Below, piece after piece: positions 54,873 to 63,883 of a stretch of DNA of 64,000 bases. Each line of letters starts with the position of its first letter. The stretch's first letter is position 1. The position numbers and the translations under genes are program-made. The notes under the pieces are model-generated. The model saw only the letters and a list, made by a program, of their open reading frames with translations. It was not told the DNA's origin and did not search any database. This DNA is from Planococcus halotolerans. GTDB taxonomy: Bacteria > Bacillota > Bacilli > Bacillales_A > Planococcaceae. The stretch covers positions 124,001-188,000 of the forward strand of contig NZ_QLZR01000002.1 in NCBI RefSeq assembly GCF_003289955.1, written 5' to 3'.

Positions 54873-57635
54873 TCACTGCTTATTATACCAATGTTCAATA
54901 TCCGTTACCATCTTTTCCAAAGACACTTTTGATACGCCTACGTCCGGGAGGGCATCCAGAAATTCCTGGCCATAGGACTTTGTTTCAATCCGGCGGTCCA
55001 AAACAATGAATAACCCCTGATCTTCTTTGGAACGGATCAGGCGGCCAAAGCCTTGTCTAAGCCGCAGCACCGCTTCGGGCAATGCATAGTGAAGAAACGG
55101 ATTGATGCCTTCTTTTGAAATCATTTCGGATTTCGCTTTGAAAACCGGCTCGTCAGGCGAAGTGAATGGCAGGCGGACCACTACGACTGCACGAAGCGCG
55201 TCGCCTGGCACATCGACCCCTTCCCAGAAACTGTTCGTGCCAAACAGGACGGATTTCTGGAAACGCTGGAATGATTTTAACAGACGCATGCGGCTGCCGG
55301 AAGATATCCCTTGCGCAAATAGCATGTAATCGTCCAGAAGCTGTGTGTCCTGTATCAAATCGACTGTTTTACGGAGCATATCCTGGGATGTGAATAATAC
55401 AAAACAGCGGCCCTCCGTCACCAGCACCGTCCGTATGACTGCATCCGCTACCGCTTCAATGTAATCATTCTGAGACACTTGCTGTATATCCGGCATATCT
55501 TCGATAACAAAGACTCGGGCGCCTTGATAAAAATCTTTCGGCGGTTCATATTTTGTTATGGGTACAGAATCCGGCACTCCCAATTGGCTGACGATAAAAC
55601 GTTCATTGGAAGGAACGGTCATTGTGCCGGACAGCCAGATAATCGCCTTTTTGCCGCGCAGAGGAGCCGTAACCCGTTCAATAATCGACTTTACCTCAAA
55701 TGGCCGTTTATATAAAGATAGGCTATTTGGCAAACTTCGCAAATCTCCCTCAATCCAGCTGACTTCATCGTTAATCGGGAAAACAAAGATTTCACTGAAT
55801 TCCACTGCCTTCAGCATCAATTCCTGAGTCCAGTATCGCCATTCCGCAATTATCAACTTTTCTTCGATAGACTTTTCAGCAATTTTTTCCGCTTTTTGAA
55901 GAATGGTCTGGGAAAGGTCGATCCATTCATTCAACAAGCGCAGCAGTTCTGAAAAGTCATTGCTGTTATAAGGAATTTCACTGAGCAGCATGGAATTCTT
56001 TTTATGTTTGCGTGCTTTGAATTTCTCCGTGAATTCCAGTGAAAGCATGGTGCTTATACGGTCAAAAGCAATAGTGAAACCGATAAACAATGCATCAAGC
56101 TTGACCATTTCAGTCGGAGTTGCAAAACCGGATTTATCAGCGGCTGTTTTCAGTTTCGAATATAATTGTTTCTCTTCGGCAGTGCCAATTTGGCCAAATA
56201 TATACTTCCATTGGGTATATACAAAGGTTTTTTCATATTGGGATACGGCTGCTTGTACAGTCTGATGAGCTTCGTCCAGTATAACTGCACCCACATTATC
56301 CAGAAGTGACTCCGAAGAATGAGGTTGATTCAGCAGGTAGGCATGGTTGGTGACAATAATATCAGCTCTTCTTGCCTGCTCAAGCGCATATTCATAAAAA
56401 TCATAGGACTTTTCTTCTCTGCCGGGACGTCTGGTGTGTGATCGCCTGATTTTATCCAGCAATAATTGGCCGCCGCTGGAAACATTTAATTCATTTAAAT
56501 CTCCGGTTGTAGTTTTTGTCAGCCAGATTAAAATTTGCATGATTGTAAACGTCTCATCATAAGATTCGTCATCGCCGTATAAAATTTCTGCGAATCTGGT
56601 GAGGTCTATATAATGGCTCAATCCTTTAATTAACGATATTTTGACCGGCTCACCTATGAACTTTTCTACAATACCGGCTTCATTCCATACCAGTTGATCC
56701 TGGAGATGGGTTGTATACGTACTGACCATCACCTGTTTTCCTGTTGCAAGCGCATGATTCGCCGCCGGCAATAGATAAGCGATGGTTTTCCCCATGCCTG
56801 TAGAAGCTTCAATCACCATTTCGTCAGCATTATCCAGAGTTTCCTGAATCGCCGACATCATCTGGAACTGGCTTTCCCGACGTTCAAATTTCGGGAAAAC
56901 CTCATCGAGTCTTTCATTCCAATCCGTTTTCGCTACAAACTGACCTCGCACCGAGTTGGCCGGCAGTTTTCTGGGCTTTAACGGTATACCGTTGAAATGG
57001 TCCATCCCATTAATATGTGACTCTCTTTTTTTTGCTGTTTCTTCATAAAGCAAGCGGGACAAGTCAGATTTCAGCTGAAAAGAGCGCTTATGCAGCAAAG
57101 CCAAGGTTTCGTAAGGGAGCAGCTCGAGCTCTTTTTTCGACCGCAAAAAAAGCTCAGCAGTTGCATACGCATCATCGTCTGCCCGGTGAGCATTGCCAAG
57201 AGAGATCCCAAGATCAGCTGTAATATCCTGCAATTTATAGCTGATGGCAGTCGGATAGAGCAAGCGGGATAATTCCACCGTATCCATCGTCAAGCCATGC
57301 CATTTTGGAAGGCCGCTGCGCTGCAGCTCCTTCTGTAAAAAAGGAAGGTCAAAATTTGTATTATGAGCGACAAAAATCGCATTCTGCATCCTTTCAAAAA
57401 TAATCTCCGCGTATGCTTCAAAGGGCTGTGCATCCACGACATCCGCATCGGATATGCCGGTTAAGTCCTGGATAAACATAGGAATCTTGCGTTCTGGATT
57501 TATAAATTTTGTGTATGTATCTGTAATCATGCCATTTTCAATCGTTACAATTGCCAATTGGATAATACGATCACCTTTAGCAGGGGAATGGCCGGTCGTC
57601 TCAATATCGACGACTACATATTTATCTGTGTTCAT
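54873..57635 (-). CDS. dinG: DinG-type exonuclease-helicase fusion
   Basis: 920 residues. N-terminal DnaQ-like DEDDh 3'-5' exonuclease (VVDIETTGHSPAKGDRI, HNTNFDLPFL, HRADDDAYAT; residues 1-170), then a superfamily 2 helicase-like part: STGMGKTIAYLLPAA, DEAH in VILDEAHQT, and RQGFGRLIRSKEDQG. Only one cysteine is present (GRCFVLFTSQD), so the Fe-S cluster of proteobacterial DinG is absent, as in Staphylococcus aureus DinG, which is a nuclease. ATG at 57635. Complements ypvA, which has the Fe-S cysteines but no nuclease. Confidence 0.94.
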   Translation of the reverse strand: MNTDKYVVVDIETTGHSPAKGDRIIQLAIVTIENGMITDTYTKFINPERKIPMFIQDLTGISDADVVDAQPFEAYAEIIFERMQNAIFVAHNTNFDLPFLQKELQRSGLPKWHGLTMDTVELSRLLYPTAISYKLQDITADLGISLGNAHRADDDAYATAELFLRSKKELELLPYETLALLHKRSFQLKSDLSRLLYEETAKKRESHINGMDHFNGIPLKPRKLPANSVRGQFVAKTDWNERLDEVFPKFERRESQFQMMSAIQETLDNADEMVIEASTGMGKTIAYLLPAANHALATGKQVMVSTYTTHLQDQLVWNEAGIVEKFIGEPVKISLIKGLSHYIDLTRFAEILYGDDESYDETFTIMQILIWLTKTTTGDLNELNVSSGGQLLLDKIRRSHTRRPGREEKSYDFYEYALEQARRADIIVTNHAYLLNQPHSSESLLDNVGAVILDEAHQTVQAAVSQYEKTFVYTQWKYIFGQIGTAEEKQLYSKLKTAADKSGFATPTEMVKLDALFIGFTIAFDRISTMLSLEFTEKFKARKHKKNSMLLSEIPYNSNDFSELLRLLNEWIDLSQTILQKAEKIAEKSIEEKLIIAEWRYWTQELMLKAVEFSEIFVFPINDEVSWIEGDLRSLPNSLSLYKRPFEVKSIIERVTAPLRGKKAIIWLSGTMTVPSNERFIVSQLGVPDSVPITKYEPPKDFYQGARVFVIEDMPDIQQVSQNDYIEAVADAVIRTVLVTEGRCFVLFTSQDMLRKTVDLIQDTQLLDDYMLFAQGISSGSRMRLLKSFQRFQKSVLFGTNSFWEGVDVPGDALRAVVVVRLPFTSPDEPVFKAKSEMISKEGINPFLHYALPEAVLRLRQGFGRLIRSKEDQGLFIVLDRRIETKSYGQEFLDALPDVGVSKVSLEKMVTDIEHWYNKQ

Positions 57636-57668
57636 CACAATCCCTCTTTCTCAGGTGATTCTATTATA

Positions 57669-58165
57669 GAAAAGCGACGGCACCCGTTAAGCTCTGAAAG
57701 GCATAAGACGAATCAGCGAAGCGGCCTTGGCCGTGCAGCTGATTTGGCTTATGACCCGAAGAGCTGGGTCGCCGGAGTCTGGACAATAGAAAAGCGGAAA
57801 CGGCCGTCCAGCTCCGACAAGCGTAAGGCGCTCTGGCGTAGCGGCGTTTTTTCAGCCGCCTAGTCCCGAAAAGCGGAAGTGCCTGTTCAGCTCTGGCAGG
57901 TATAAGGAAACTCAGCGAAATGGCGACCTTTGCCATGCAGCTGGGTTGACTTATATCCCGAAGAGCTAGGCACTGGAGACTAGCCAGAGAGACTTACGAC
58001 TCGAGGAGTTGGCCGTTGGAGTCTAGACACCATGAAAAGCGACAGCGCCCGTTAAGCCCCGTGCTCCTGCATCGCTGCGCTAGCTTCGTCGCAAAGACTT
58101 GACCTCGCTGGCCTCGGTCAAGACTTGGCCGCCGGAGTCTGGACAATAGAAAAGCGACAGCGCCC
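57669..58165. repeat. Tandem imperfect repeats D
   Basis: The phrase GAAAAGCGnnAnnGCCnGTT recurs at 57669, 57789, 57868, 58034 and 58149, each unit ending near CCGAAGAGCTnGG..GGAGTCTGGAC. Spacings are irregular (120, 79, 166, 115 bp). Units are imperfect palindromes of the kind seen as bcr-like repeats in Bacillus. 58061-58096 carries the 36-bp module also found inside elements A copies 1 and 2. A 90-codon minus-strand frame (57664-57936) runs through it and is not a gene. Confidence 0.75.
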
Positions 58166-58309
58166 TTTCCAAACTCCTTTCAAATGTAAAAAACCTTACT
58201 TTCTTATCCTATGGAAAAATTGTAACATATCCCGTCCTTTTGCGCTTTTTTGTTCGGCTGTAAACAAGGCTAAATCTTGACCGAATTCCAAATAATGTCC
58301 ATGCCCATA

Positions 58310-58334
58310 AGAAAAAGCCTTCTTTTGGAAGGCT
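58310..58334 (-). repeat. 25-bp direct repeat copy (displaced panD terminator)
   Basis: Exact copy of 58741-58765, stem AGCCTTC / GAAGGCT with TTTTC on the minus strand. It stands 411 bp from any gene end, on the far side of elements B and A. 58166-58309 shows nothing I can name. Confidence 0.85.
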
Positions 58335-58357
58335 TTGTATCTGGTTCCTGCAGGACA

Positions 58358-58474
58358 AGTCTTTGAGACGAAGCAGCGCAGCGATGCAACGCCCTTTCAT
58401 GTCTCGAAGCTAGCGTCAGCGATGCAGAGACAGGAGCACATCTTTACCCTTCGCCGTCTATCACTTCATTCTGG
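58358..58474 (+). repeat. Dispersed element B, copy 3
   Basis: Contains CATGTCTCGAAGCTAGC and TCAGCGATGCAGAGACAGGAG shared with copy 1, and ends with CCTTCGCCGTCTATCACTTCAT, the inverse of the left edge of copy 1. Confidence 0.75.
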
Positions 58475-58551
58475 TTCTGTCTACAAATACAAGGTTAACT
58501 TCTGTGCTTGAATCAAGCTTAAATCAATATCCTTATTGGAAAGTGATCGAA

Positions 58552-58712
58552 GATATGGAGCAAAACAGCGAAGACTCCCAGGGGAACAGTAACGGAGTTG
58601 GCTTTCCAACTCCGTTACGAGCGAAGTGCTGAGATCCACTCGGGCGAAGTGTAACGAGTCCGAGTTAGCTCAGCGCAAGCCCCCAGGAAAGCGAAGCTGT
58701 TTTGCGGAAATC
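58552..58712 (-). repeat. Dispersed element A, copy 4
   Basis: 161 bp in reverse orientation between GATATGGAGCAAAACAGC and the inverse of the left end. It keeps the main hairpin (58589-58618) as a perfect 13-bp stem with different base pairs from copy 1. The 36-bp module and the GGCCGAA hairpin are missing. Confidence 0.83.
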
Positions 58713-58740
58713 GGTTCTCATTTATTTTTCTTAATAAGCT

Positions 58741-58765
58741 AAGAAAAAGCCTTCTTTTGGAAGGC
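58741..58765 (-). terminator. panD terminator; 25-bp direct repeat copy
   Basis: On the minus strand AGCCTTC, CAAAA loop, GAAGGCT, then TTTTC; 7 nt after the panD stop. Duplicated exactly at 58310-58334. Confidence 0.82.
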
Positions 58766-58771
58766 TCTGCT

Positions 58772-59155
58772 TTACATAATCGTCGCTTCAGGTTCGTAGC
58801 TGATGATTTCCTTTATTTTATTGGATCCATCCATAATTGCCACGGTCGGTTTATGGTCACGTGCACTGTCATCCATAATATAGGCATAAGACAGGATGAT
58901 GACAATATCGCCTTTTTGGACGAGGCGCGCCGCCGCTCCGTTGACACAGATGACACCGCTGCCGCGTTCACCTGAAATGATATAGGTTTCAAAGCGTGCA
59001 CCGTTATTGTTATTGACGATATGGACTTTTTCGTTCGGCAGCATGCCGACGGCATCAAGCAGATCCTGGTCGATCGTGATGCTGCCGACATAGTTCAAAT
59101 CAGCTTCCGTTACAGTAGCGCGGTGGATTTTCGAATTGAGCATCATACGAAGCAT
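58772..59155 (-). CDS. panD: Aspartate 1-decarboxylase PanD
   Basis: 127 residues, full length. Pyruvoyl enzyme made by self-cleavage between Gly24 and Ser25 in YVGSITID; Lys9, Arg54-region ([12 protein letters not shown]) and Tyr are in place. Makes beta-alanine for pantothenate, which PanC joins to pantoate. ATG at 59155 lies 2 nt after the panC stop. Confidence 0.97.
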   Translation of the reverse strand: MLRMMLNSKIHRATVTEADLNYVGSITIDQDLLDAVGMLPNEKVHIVNNNNGARFETYIISGERGSGVICVNGAAARLVQKGDIVIILSYAYIMDDSARDHKPTVAIMDGSNKIKEIISYEPEATIM

Positions 59156-59157
59156 TG

Positions 59158-59994
59158 TCAGTTCCCCTTTATGTTAAATAGTAGATTGTCGATCAAGCGT
59201 GCTTTTTCAAATTGTACAGCTAAAGCCAAAATAGCTTCGCCCTCCACTTTTTCCGTGAGATCCGGATACGACAGCAATTGGATATAATCAATTTGACCTG
59301 AAGTATTGGCGTTCAGATGCTGTTCCATGAGCGGAATGGGATTCCTTCCATCCATCGCAGCTTCCTTGCCGATTTCGAGCGCTTTTTTCAAATGGGGAGC
59401 CTCGGACCGCTCCTTTTCACTCAAGTAGACATTGCGCGAGCTTTTTGCAAGACCGTCCGGTTCCCTGACTGTTTCGACCCGCCGAATTTCCAGCGGAAAA
59501 TTAAAGTCCTCGACAAGTGACTCGATAATAGCTAATTGCTGTGCATCTTTCTGGCCGAAATAAGCACGGTCAGCCTGAGCCAGATGAAAAAGTTTAGTAA
59601 CCACTTTCAGTACACCGTCAAAATGGCCGGGGCGTGACTTCCCGCATAATTGATCCGCCAGTCTGCCGGCTGATATCGCAATGGCAGATTCCCTTGGATA
59701 CACTTCATCAGCTGAAGGAGCAAAAATCACATCAGTTCCCGCTGTTTCAGCCAATTGCTTATCCCGCTCCATATTTCTCGGATAGCGTTCAAAGTCTTCA
59801 CCCGGCCCGAATTGTGCGGGATTCACAAAAATGCTCATTAGCACCTCATCATTTTCCTTTTTTGCTGTTTCGACAAGCTTGATATGCCCTTCATGCAAAA
59901 AACCCATGGTAGGCACCAGGCCGATGCTTAAACCGGCATCCTTTTTTCCCTGAACCCAGTTTTTGAGTTCTTCAATTGTTTCGATGGTACGCAA
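59158..59994 (-). CDS. panC: Pantothenate synthetase PanC
   Basis: 278 residues from TTG at 59994 (AAGGAG, 9 nt), which fits the family start before [10 protein letters not shown]. An in-frame ATG at 60027 has its own GGAGGGG but would add 11 residues not seen in the family and lies in the leader hairpin. Motifs: [14 protein letters not shown] (HxGH), [25 protein letters not shown] and [12 protein letters not shown] (KMSKS-like). Joins pantoate and beta-alanine using ATP. No panB is found upstream, so pantoate must come from a distant gene or uptake. Confidence 0.95.
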   Translation of the reverse strand: MRTIETIEELKNWVQGKKDAGLSIGLVPTMGFLHEGHIKLVETAKKENDEVLMSIFVNPAQFGPGEDFERYPRNMERDKQLAETAGTDVIFAPSADEVYPRESAIAISAGRLADQLCGKSRPGHFDGVLKVVTKLFHLAQADRAYFGQKDAQQLAIIESLVEDFNFPLEIRRVETVREPDGLAKSSRNVYLSEKERSEAPHLKKALEIGKEAAMDGRNPIPLMEQHLNANTSGQIDYIQLLSYPDLTEKVEGEAILALAVQFEKARLIDNLLFNIKGN

Positions 59995-60027
59995 TACTTC
60001 TCTCTCCTTCCCGGAAGAAAGCCGCAT

Positions 60028-60170
60028 ATAAAAAGCCCCTCCGCCAGAAATGGGCAGAAGGACAGAAAATGTTTGACTTCATTTCTTCCGTCCCTGTCAT
60101 GCAATAGATCAAGGCAGATTCATAGGTTTTTAAGTTAATGATTGTTTTGCCGGTGCAATTCTTTAGAAGA
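60028..60170 (-). promoter_or_regulatory. Structured leader of panCD, candidate pan RNA motif
   Basis: From the promoter downstream, a first hairpin (about 60147-60179) has CGG/CCG and GCA/TGC pairs with a bulged A and an inner TTC/GAA stem; a second (CCTTG/CAGGG) follows. The last is CCTTC-T-GCC / GGC-GGAGG followed by GGCTTTTT (60028-60062), which is either a terminator or a lid over GGAGGGG. The known pan motif in front of Firmicute pan genes is a stem-loop with bulged A residues, often in tandem. The match is suggestive, not proven. Confidence 0.5.
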
Positions 60171-60184
60171 TACTGCCCGTTAAA

Positions 60185-60215
60185 AACACTATAGCAGAAG
60201 ATGATGTATAAAAAC
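60185..60215 (-). promoter_or_regulatory. Sigma-A promoter of panCD
   Basis: On the minus strand TTGTTT, 18-nt spacer and TATAGT lie just after the birA stop, so panC-panD has its own promoter separate from birA. Confidence 0.65.
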
Positions 60216-60220
60216 AATTA

Positions 60221-61204
60221 TCATTTCTCCATCTCGATATCTGCCGAGTATATGCCGTGCAGCTTGCCGTCAGCCGTTCTGAGCTGGAGAACTCCATCAT
60301 CCGTAATGCCTTCTGCAATGCCTTCCAGCGTTTCTCTCGCCATGCGTGCGCGAACCTTCTTACCAATTGTTGTGGAATAGCTTTCCCACATCAATTTCAA
60401 AACGCCAAAGCCTTCTTTGATATAAATTTCTGTATACTGTTCCAGATAAAACAGAATTGAACGGACCAGTTCCTGGCGGCTGACATGTTTGCCGGTCTCC
60501 ATTTTCAAGGAAGTAGCGATGTTCCTTACTTCTTCACTGAAGTCATCAGCTTCTTGATTGGCATTCAAACCGATTCCGATTATCAGAGCCTGGATACCAT
60601 CTGCATCTGATTGAAGTTCGGTCAAAATGCCGGTGCATTTTTTGCCGTTCACCAAAATATCATTTGGCCATTTGATATCAGGTCTTAGACCCGTCACTTC
60701 TTCAATTGCCCTTACGACAGCTACTGCTGCAATCAATGTAAATTGAGGTGCGCGCTGTACCGGAATATCCGGCCGCAGGATAATGCTCATCCATATGCCC
60801 TTGCCGTATGCGGAATCCCACTTTCTCGCCATTCTACCCCGCCCGGCTGTCTGTTCTTCGGCTAATACAGCCGTTCCATGTGATACGCCAGTCTGAGCCA
60901 GCTGATGGGCAATGATTTGAGTGGACTCAGTTGAAGCTATATATTCAATTGTTTTCCCCAGCAGCTGCGTTTTAAGAAGCGGCTGTATCGTAGATGCTTC
61001 CAGTGAATCAGGAATATCTGACAGTACATAACCTTTCTTCTTGACCGAAGTTATTTCGTATCCTTTTTCCTGAAGATCTTTAATATGTTTCCACACAGAA
61101 GTTCTTGATATGCCGAACTCATCAGCCAGTTGCTGGCCGGATACAGGTTCCCCGGAAGCTTCCATTAAACGTTGCGCCAGTTTATTTGTCACGGTTATAT
61201 TCAT
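60221..61204 (-). CDS. birA: Biotin operon repressor / biotin-protein ligase BirA
   Basis: 327 residues. N-terminal winged helix (SGQQLADEFGISRTSVWKHIKDLQEKGYEI), biotin ligase core with EEQTAGRGRMARKWDS (GRGRxGRxW-type motif), IKWPNDILVNGKKCTGIL and GIGLNANQEADDF, and a C-terminal SH3-like domain (KVRARMARETLEGIAEGITDDGVLQL). It biotinylates carboxylases and represses biotin genes. ATG at 61204, overlapping cca by 23 nt. Confidence 0.96.
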   Translation of the reverse strand: MNITVTNKLAQRLMEASGEPVSGQQLADEFGISRTSVWKHIKDLQEKGYEITSVKKKGYVLSDIPDSLEASTIQPLLKTQLLGKTIEYIASTESTQIIAHQLAQTGVSHGTAVLAEEQTAGRGRMARKWDSAYGKGIWMSIILRPDIPVQRAPQFTLIAAVAVVRAIEEVTGLRPDIKWPNDILVNGKKCTGILTELQSDADGIQALIIGIGLNANQEADDFSEEVRNIATSLKMETGKHVSRQELVRSILFYLEQYTEIYIKEGFGVLKLMWESYSTTIGKKVRARMARETLEGIAEGITDDGVLQLRTADGKLHGIYSADIEMEK

Positions 61205-62315
61205 CGAAGAACCATTCCTTTATCTTGTCTTTCTCATTTTCCAATTCACCACAGACAACCCGCCGCTCGATATCACCAAGAGCATCTTTCAGCCACGGCC
61301 CTGCCTTCTGCCCGCTCCATTCCATCAGGTCGCGGCCGTTTACCGCAAGATCTGATTTCGATTGGACCGGAAGCCTGCTTTTTTGAACAGCCGGATTTTG
61401 CTGTTTTTGCATCAAGCCAGCTGCAAGTTCCAGCTGTCGAAGCGTATAACTGTAATAGGTCCACTGGTTCCAATGTTCCAATCCTGCAGCTTCCAGCGCT
61501 TTAGCGACCGCCGTTTTTTCCTCATTGGATAACTTATATGAAGCTAAAGCTGAAGCATCTTTTTTGCTGTGCCATAACGCATACAGCCAGCCGCTTAACG
61601 GGTCACCGCTCGGTTTGAAGTCCTGCCAGTCTATGCGAAATAAATCACCTGATGGCAGCTGATCGGCCAAGCCGGAATAAAGCAGATAGTCGATGCTGCG
61701 AGCTGCATGTTGATTGGCCATTATTTTGTCCAGTTCTATTTTTATGCGTTCAACAGCGACGGACCGAATCAGCGAAGCATTTCTTTTAATTGCTGCGAGC
61801 GTCTGTTCATCGATAGAAAAATCCAACTGCCCTGAAAACCTCACTGCCCGCAGCATCCGAAGAGCGTCCTCCTGAAACCGTTCTTCCGGTTCCCCAACAG
61901 CCCGTATCAGTTTTTCTTCCAAATCCTGTCGGCCGCCAAATATATCCACAAGTTCCAGCTCTTCAGTCATGGCCATGGCATTGATGGTAAAATCCCGGCG
62001 TTTTAAATCTTCTGCCAGCGAGTTTACAAATTCAACCCTATCAGGCCTCCTGTTATCGGTGTAATCACTTTCCGTCCTGAACGTCGTGACCTCAACTCCT
62101 GTACCGCCGATTAATACCAGAACTGTTCCATGCTGAATGCCGGTATCTACTGTTCGATCGAAAATCTCTTTGACTTGCACTGGTTCTGCAGATGTGGCGA
62201 CGTCAAAATCCTTCGGGTCTTTTCCGAGAAGAAAATCCCGAACCGCACCGCCTACCAGATAGGCTTCATAACCGGAGGATTTCAGCTTCTTGATAACTTC
62301 AATCGCCGTCTTCAT
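61182..62315 (-). CDS. cca: CCA-adding tRNA nucleotidyltransferase
   Basis: 377 residues, class II enzyme. Nucleotidyltransferase core GGAVRDFLLGKDPKDFDVATSA with the catalytic Asp-x-Asp, neck helix EERFQEDALRMLRAVRFSGQLDF, head/body RRDFTINAMAM, and shorter C-terminal tail than B. subtilis (397). Adds or repairs the 3' CCA of tRNA. The ATG at 62315 is preferred to the one at 62318 by spacing from AAGGTG; it overlaps the bshA stop. Confidence 0.96.
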   Translation of the reverse strand: MKTAIEVIKKLKSSGYEAYLVGGAVRDFLLGKDPKDFDVATSAEPVQVKEIFDRTVDTGIQHGTVLVLIGGTGVEVTTFRTESDYTDNRRPDRVEFVNSLAEDLKRRDFTINAMAMTEELELVDIFGGRQDLEEKLIRAVGEPEERFQEDALRMLRAVRFSGQLDFSIDEQTLAAIKRNASLIRSVAVERIKIELDKIMANQHAARSIDYLLYSGLADQLPSGDLFRIDWQDFKPSGDPLSGWLYALWHSKKDASALASYKLSNEEKTAVAKALEAAGLEHWNQWTYYSYTLRQLELAAGLMQKQQNPAVQKSRLPVQSKSDLAVNGRDLMEWSGQKAGPWLKDALGDIERRVVCGELENEKDKIKEWFFDEYNRDK

Positions 62316-63454
62316 CATTGATCACCTTTGTTCAATAACCGTTCGTAGATATTCTCGTATTCCTTCAAAATTCTGCTGGAATGGAATTTAGACGCTACAG
62401 TTTCGATTGCTCCCGCTTTTAATCGTGACCCGATTTCATTATCACTCAATAATTCCACACCATGCATTGCAGCTTGTTCTGTATCCCCGAGCTCTACCAG
62501 ATAGCCATTTTTACCGGATTCTATAATCTCCGGAATCCCGCCTATATTCGTTCCGATTCCCGGTACGCCGCATGCCATTGCTTCCAGCATAACAAGGCCA
62601 AAAGCTTCTTTTTCTGAAAGCAAGAGCTTCAAATCGCTAATATTATACAATTCGGATAAATTATCCCTTTTACCAAGGAATAATACATATCCTTCCATTT
62701 TCAACTCTCTAACTTGCTCCTGGATCCTGCTCATTTCAGGTCCATCGCCAACCAAAAGCAATTTGCTCTTCACTTTTTGCCGAATCCGATAGAATGTTTC
62801 GATAACATCCCCAACCCTTTTAACTTTCCGGAAATTGGAAACATGGATGACCACTTTTTCATTTTCCTGAATGCCGAGTTCGTTCTTTAAAGAGCCTGCA
62901 TCTTTTACGTGATAATCCCGTTCATCTACAAAATTATAGACAGTTTCAATCGTTTGATCAGGATCGATCAAATCATAAGTCTGGTCGCGCAATGAATTGG
63001 ACACGGCCGTCACCACATCTGATTTTTCAATTCCGTAGCGGATCGCTTCTTTTAATGAAGAATCCGAACCAAGAACAGTAATATCCGTGCCGTGTAAAGT
63101 AGTGACAATCCCTATGTCTGATCCCGCCATATGGCGGCCAAGAATTGCACACACTGCATGCGGGATTGCGTAATGGACATGCAACAGATCCAGGTTTTCA
63201 TTTTTGATGACTTCCGCTATCTTGGTCGCCAATGCGATATCGTAAGGGGCATATTGGAACACCGAATAGGAATTGACGTCCACCTGATGGCTGAATACAT
63301 TTGAATACATCCGGTTCAGCCTGAACGGCGTGCTTGATGTAATAAAATGAACTTCGTGCCCTTTTTCTGCAAGCAGCTTGCCCAGTTCCGTCGCAACAAC
63401 GCCCGAGCCGCCTACAGTCGGATAACACGTGATGCCTATTTTCATTTTTCGCAT
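62315..63454 (-). CDS. bshA: Bacillithiol glycosyltransferase BshA
   Basis: 379 residues from the ATG at 63454 (AGGAG, 8 nt). GT-B fold, family 4: [53 protein letters not shown], and the donor-site [18 protein letters not shown] (E-x7-E). Joins GlcNAc from UDP-GlcNAc to L-malate, the first step of bacillithiol. The deacetylase gene bshB1 expected between mgsA and bshA is missing: only 11 nt separate them. Confidence 0.96.
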   Translation of the reverse strand: MRKMKIGITCYPTVGGSGVVATELGKLLAEKGHEVHFITSSTPFRLNRMYSNVFSHQVDVNSYSVFQYAPYDIALATKIAEVIKNENLDLLHVHYAIPHAVCAILGRHMAGSDIGIVTTLHGTDITVLGSDSSLKEAIRYGIEKSDVVTAVSNSLRDQTYDLIDPDQTIETVYNFVDERDYHVKDAGSLKNELGIQENEKVVIHVSNFRKVKRVGDVIETFYRIRQKVKSKLLLVGDGPEMSRIQEQVRELKMEGYVLFLGKRDNLSELYNISDLKLLLSEKEAFGLVMLEAMACGVPGIGTNIGGIPEIIESGKNGYLVELGDTEQAAMHGVELLSDNEIGSRLKAGAIETVASKFHSSRILKEYENIYERLLNKGDQ

Positions 63455-63465
63455 TTCTGACACTC

Positions 63466-63870
63466 CTATCCTCTGCGCTCCCTGATCAGGCGCCAATCAA
63501 CAAAGCCTTCCTTCAATCCTTTTAACAGGACTTCCGCCGTTCCCATATTAGTTGCGAGCGGTATATTATAAACATCGCATAGACGGATCAACGCGGTCAC
63601 ATCAGGTTCATGCGGCTGAGCAGTCAGCGGATCACGGAAAAAGATAACCATATCCATTTCATCCTGGGCAATCATTGAGCCGATCTGCTGGTCGCCTCCA
63701 AGAGGTCCTGAGCGGAATTTATGTACCGAAAGCCCCGTTTCATCAATAATCCGTTGTCCGGTTGTACCTGTTGCATAAAGCGAATTCTCCGTTAGTATCG
63801 GCAGATAGGCAATTACAAACTGAATCAGATCGTCTTTCTTTCGGTCATGCGCAATTAATGCGATTTTCAT
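63466..63870 (-). CDS. mgsA: Methylglyoxal synthase
   Basis: 134 residues. Makes methylglyoxal from dihydroxyacetone phosphate. Motifs [25 protein letters not shown], the catalytic Asp in [11 protein letters not shown] and [14 protein letters not shown] with the phosphate-binding Thr and His. ATG at 63870 after AAGGGGAAGATGGC, 13 nt after dapB. Confidence 0.97.
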   Translation of the reverse strand: MKIALIAHDRKKDDLIQFVIAYLPILTENSLYATGTTGQRIIDETGLSVHKFRSGPLGGDQQIGSMIAQDEMDMVIFFRDPLTAQPHEPDVTALIRLCDVYNIPLATNMGTAEVLLKGLKEGFVDWRLIRERRG

Positions 63871-63883
63871 GCCATCTTCCCCT

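Noticed and set aside
57664-57936. 90-codon minus-strand frame in the tandem repeats
   Set aside because: Runs through repeat block D; the amino-acid repeats merely reflect the DNA repeats and there is no ribosome site.
57669-58165. Possible CRISPR array
   Set aside because: Repeats are imperfect, unit spacing varies from 79 to 166 bp, spacers are partly related, and no cas gene is present.
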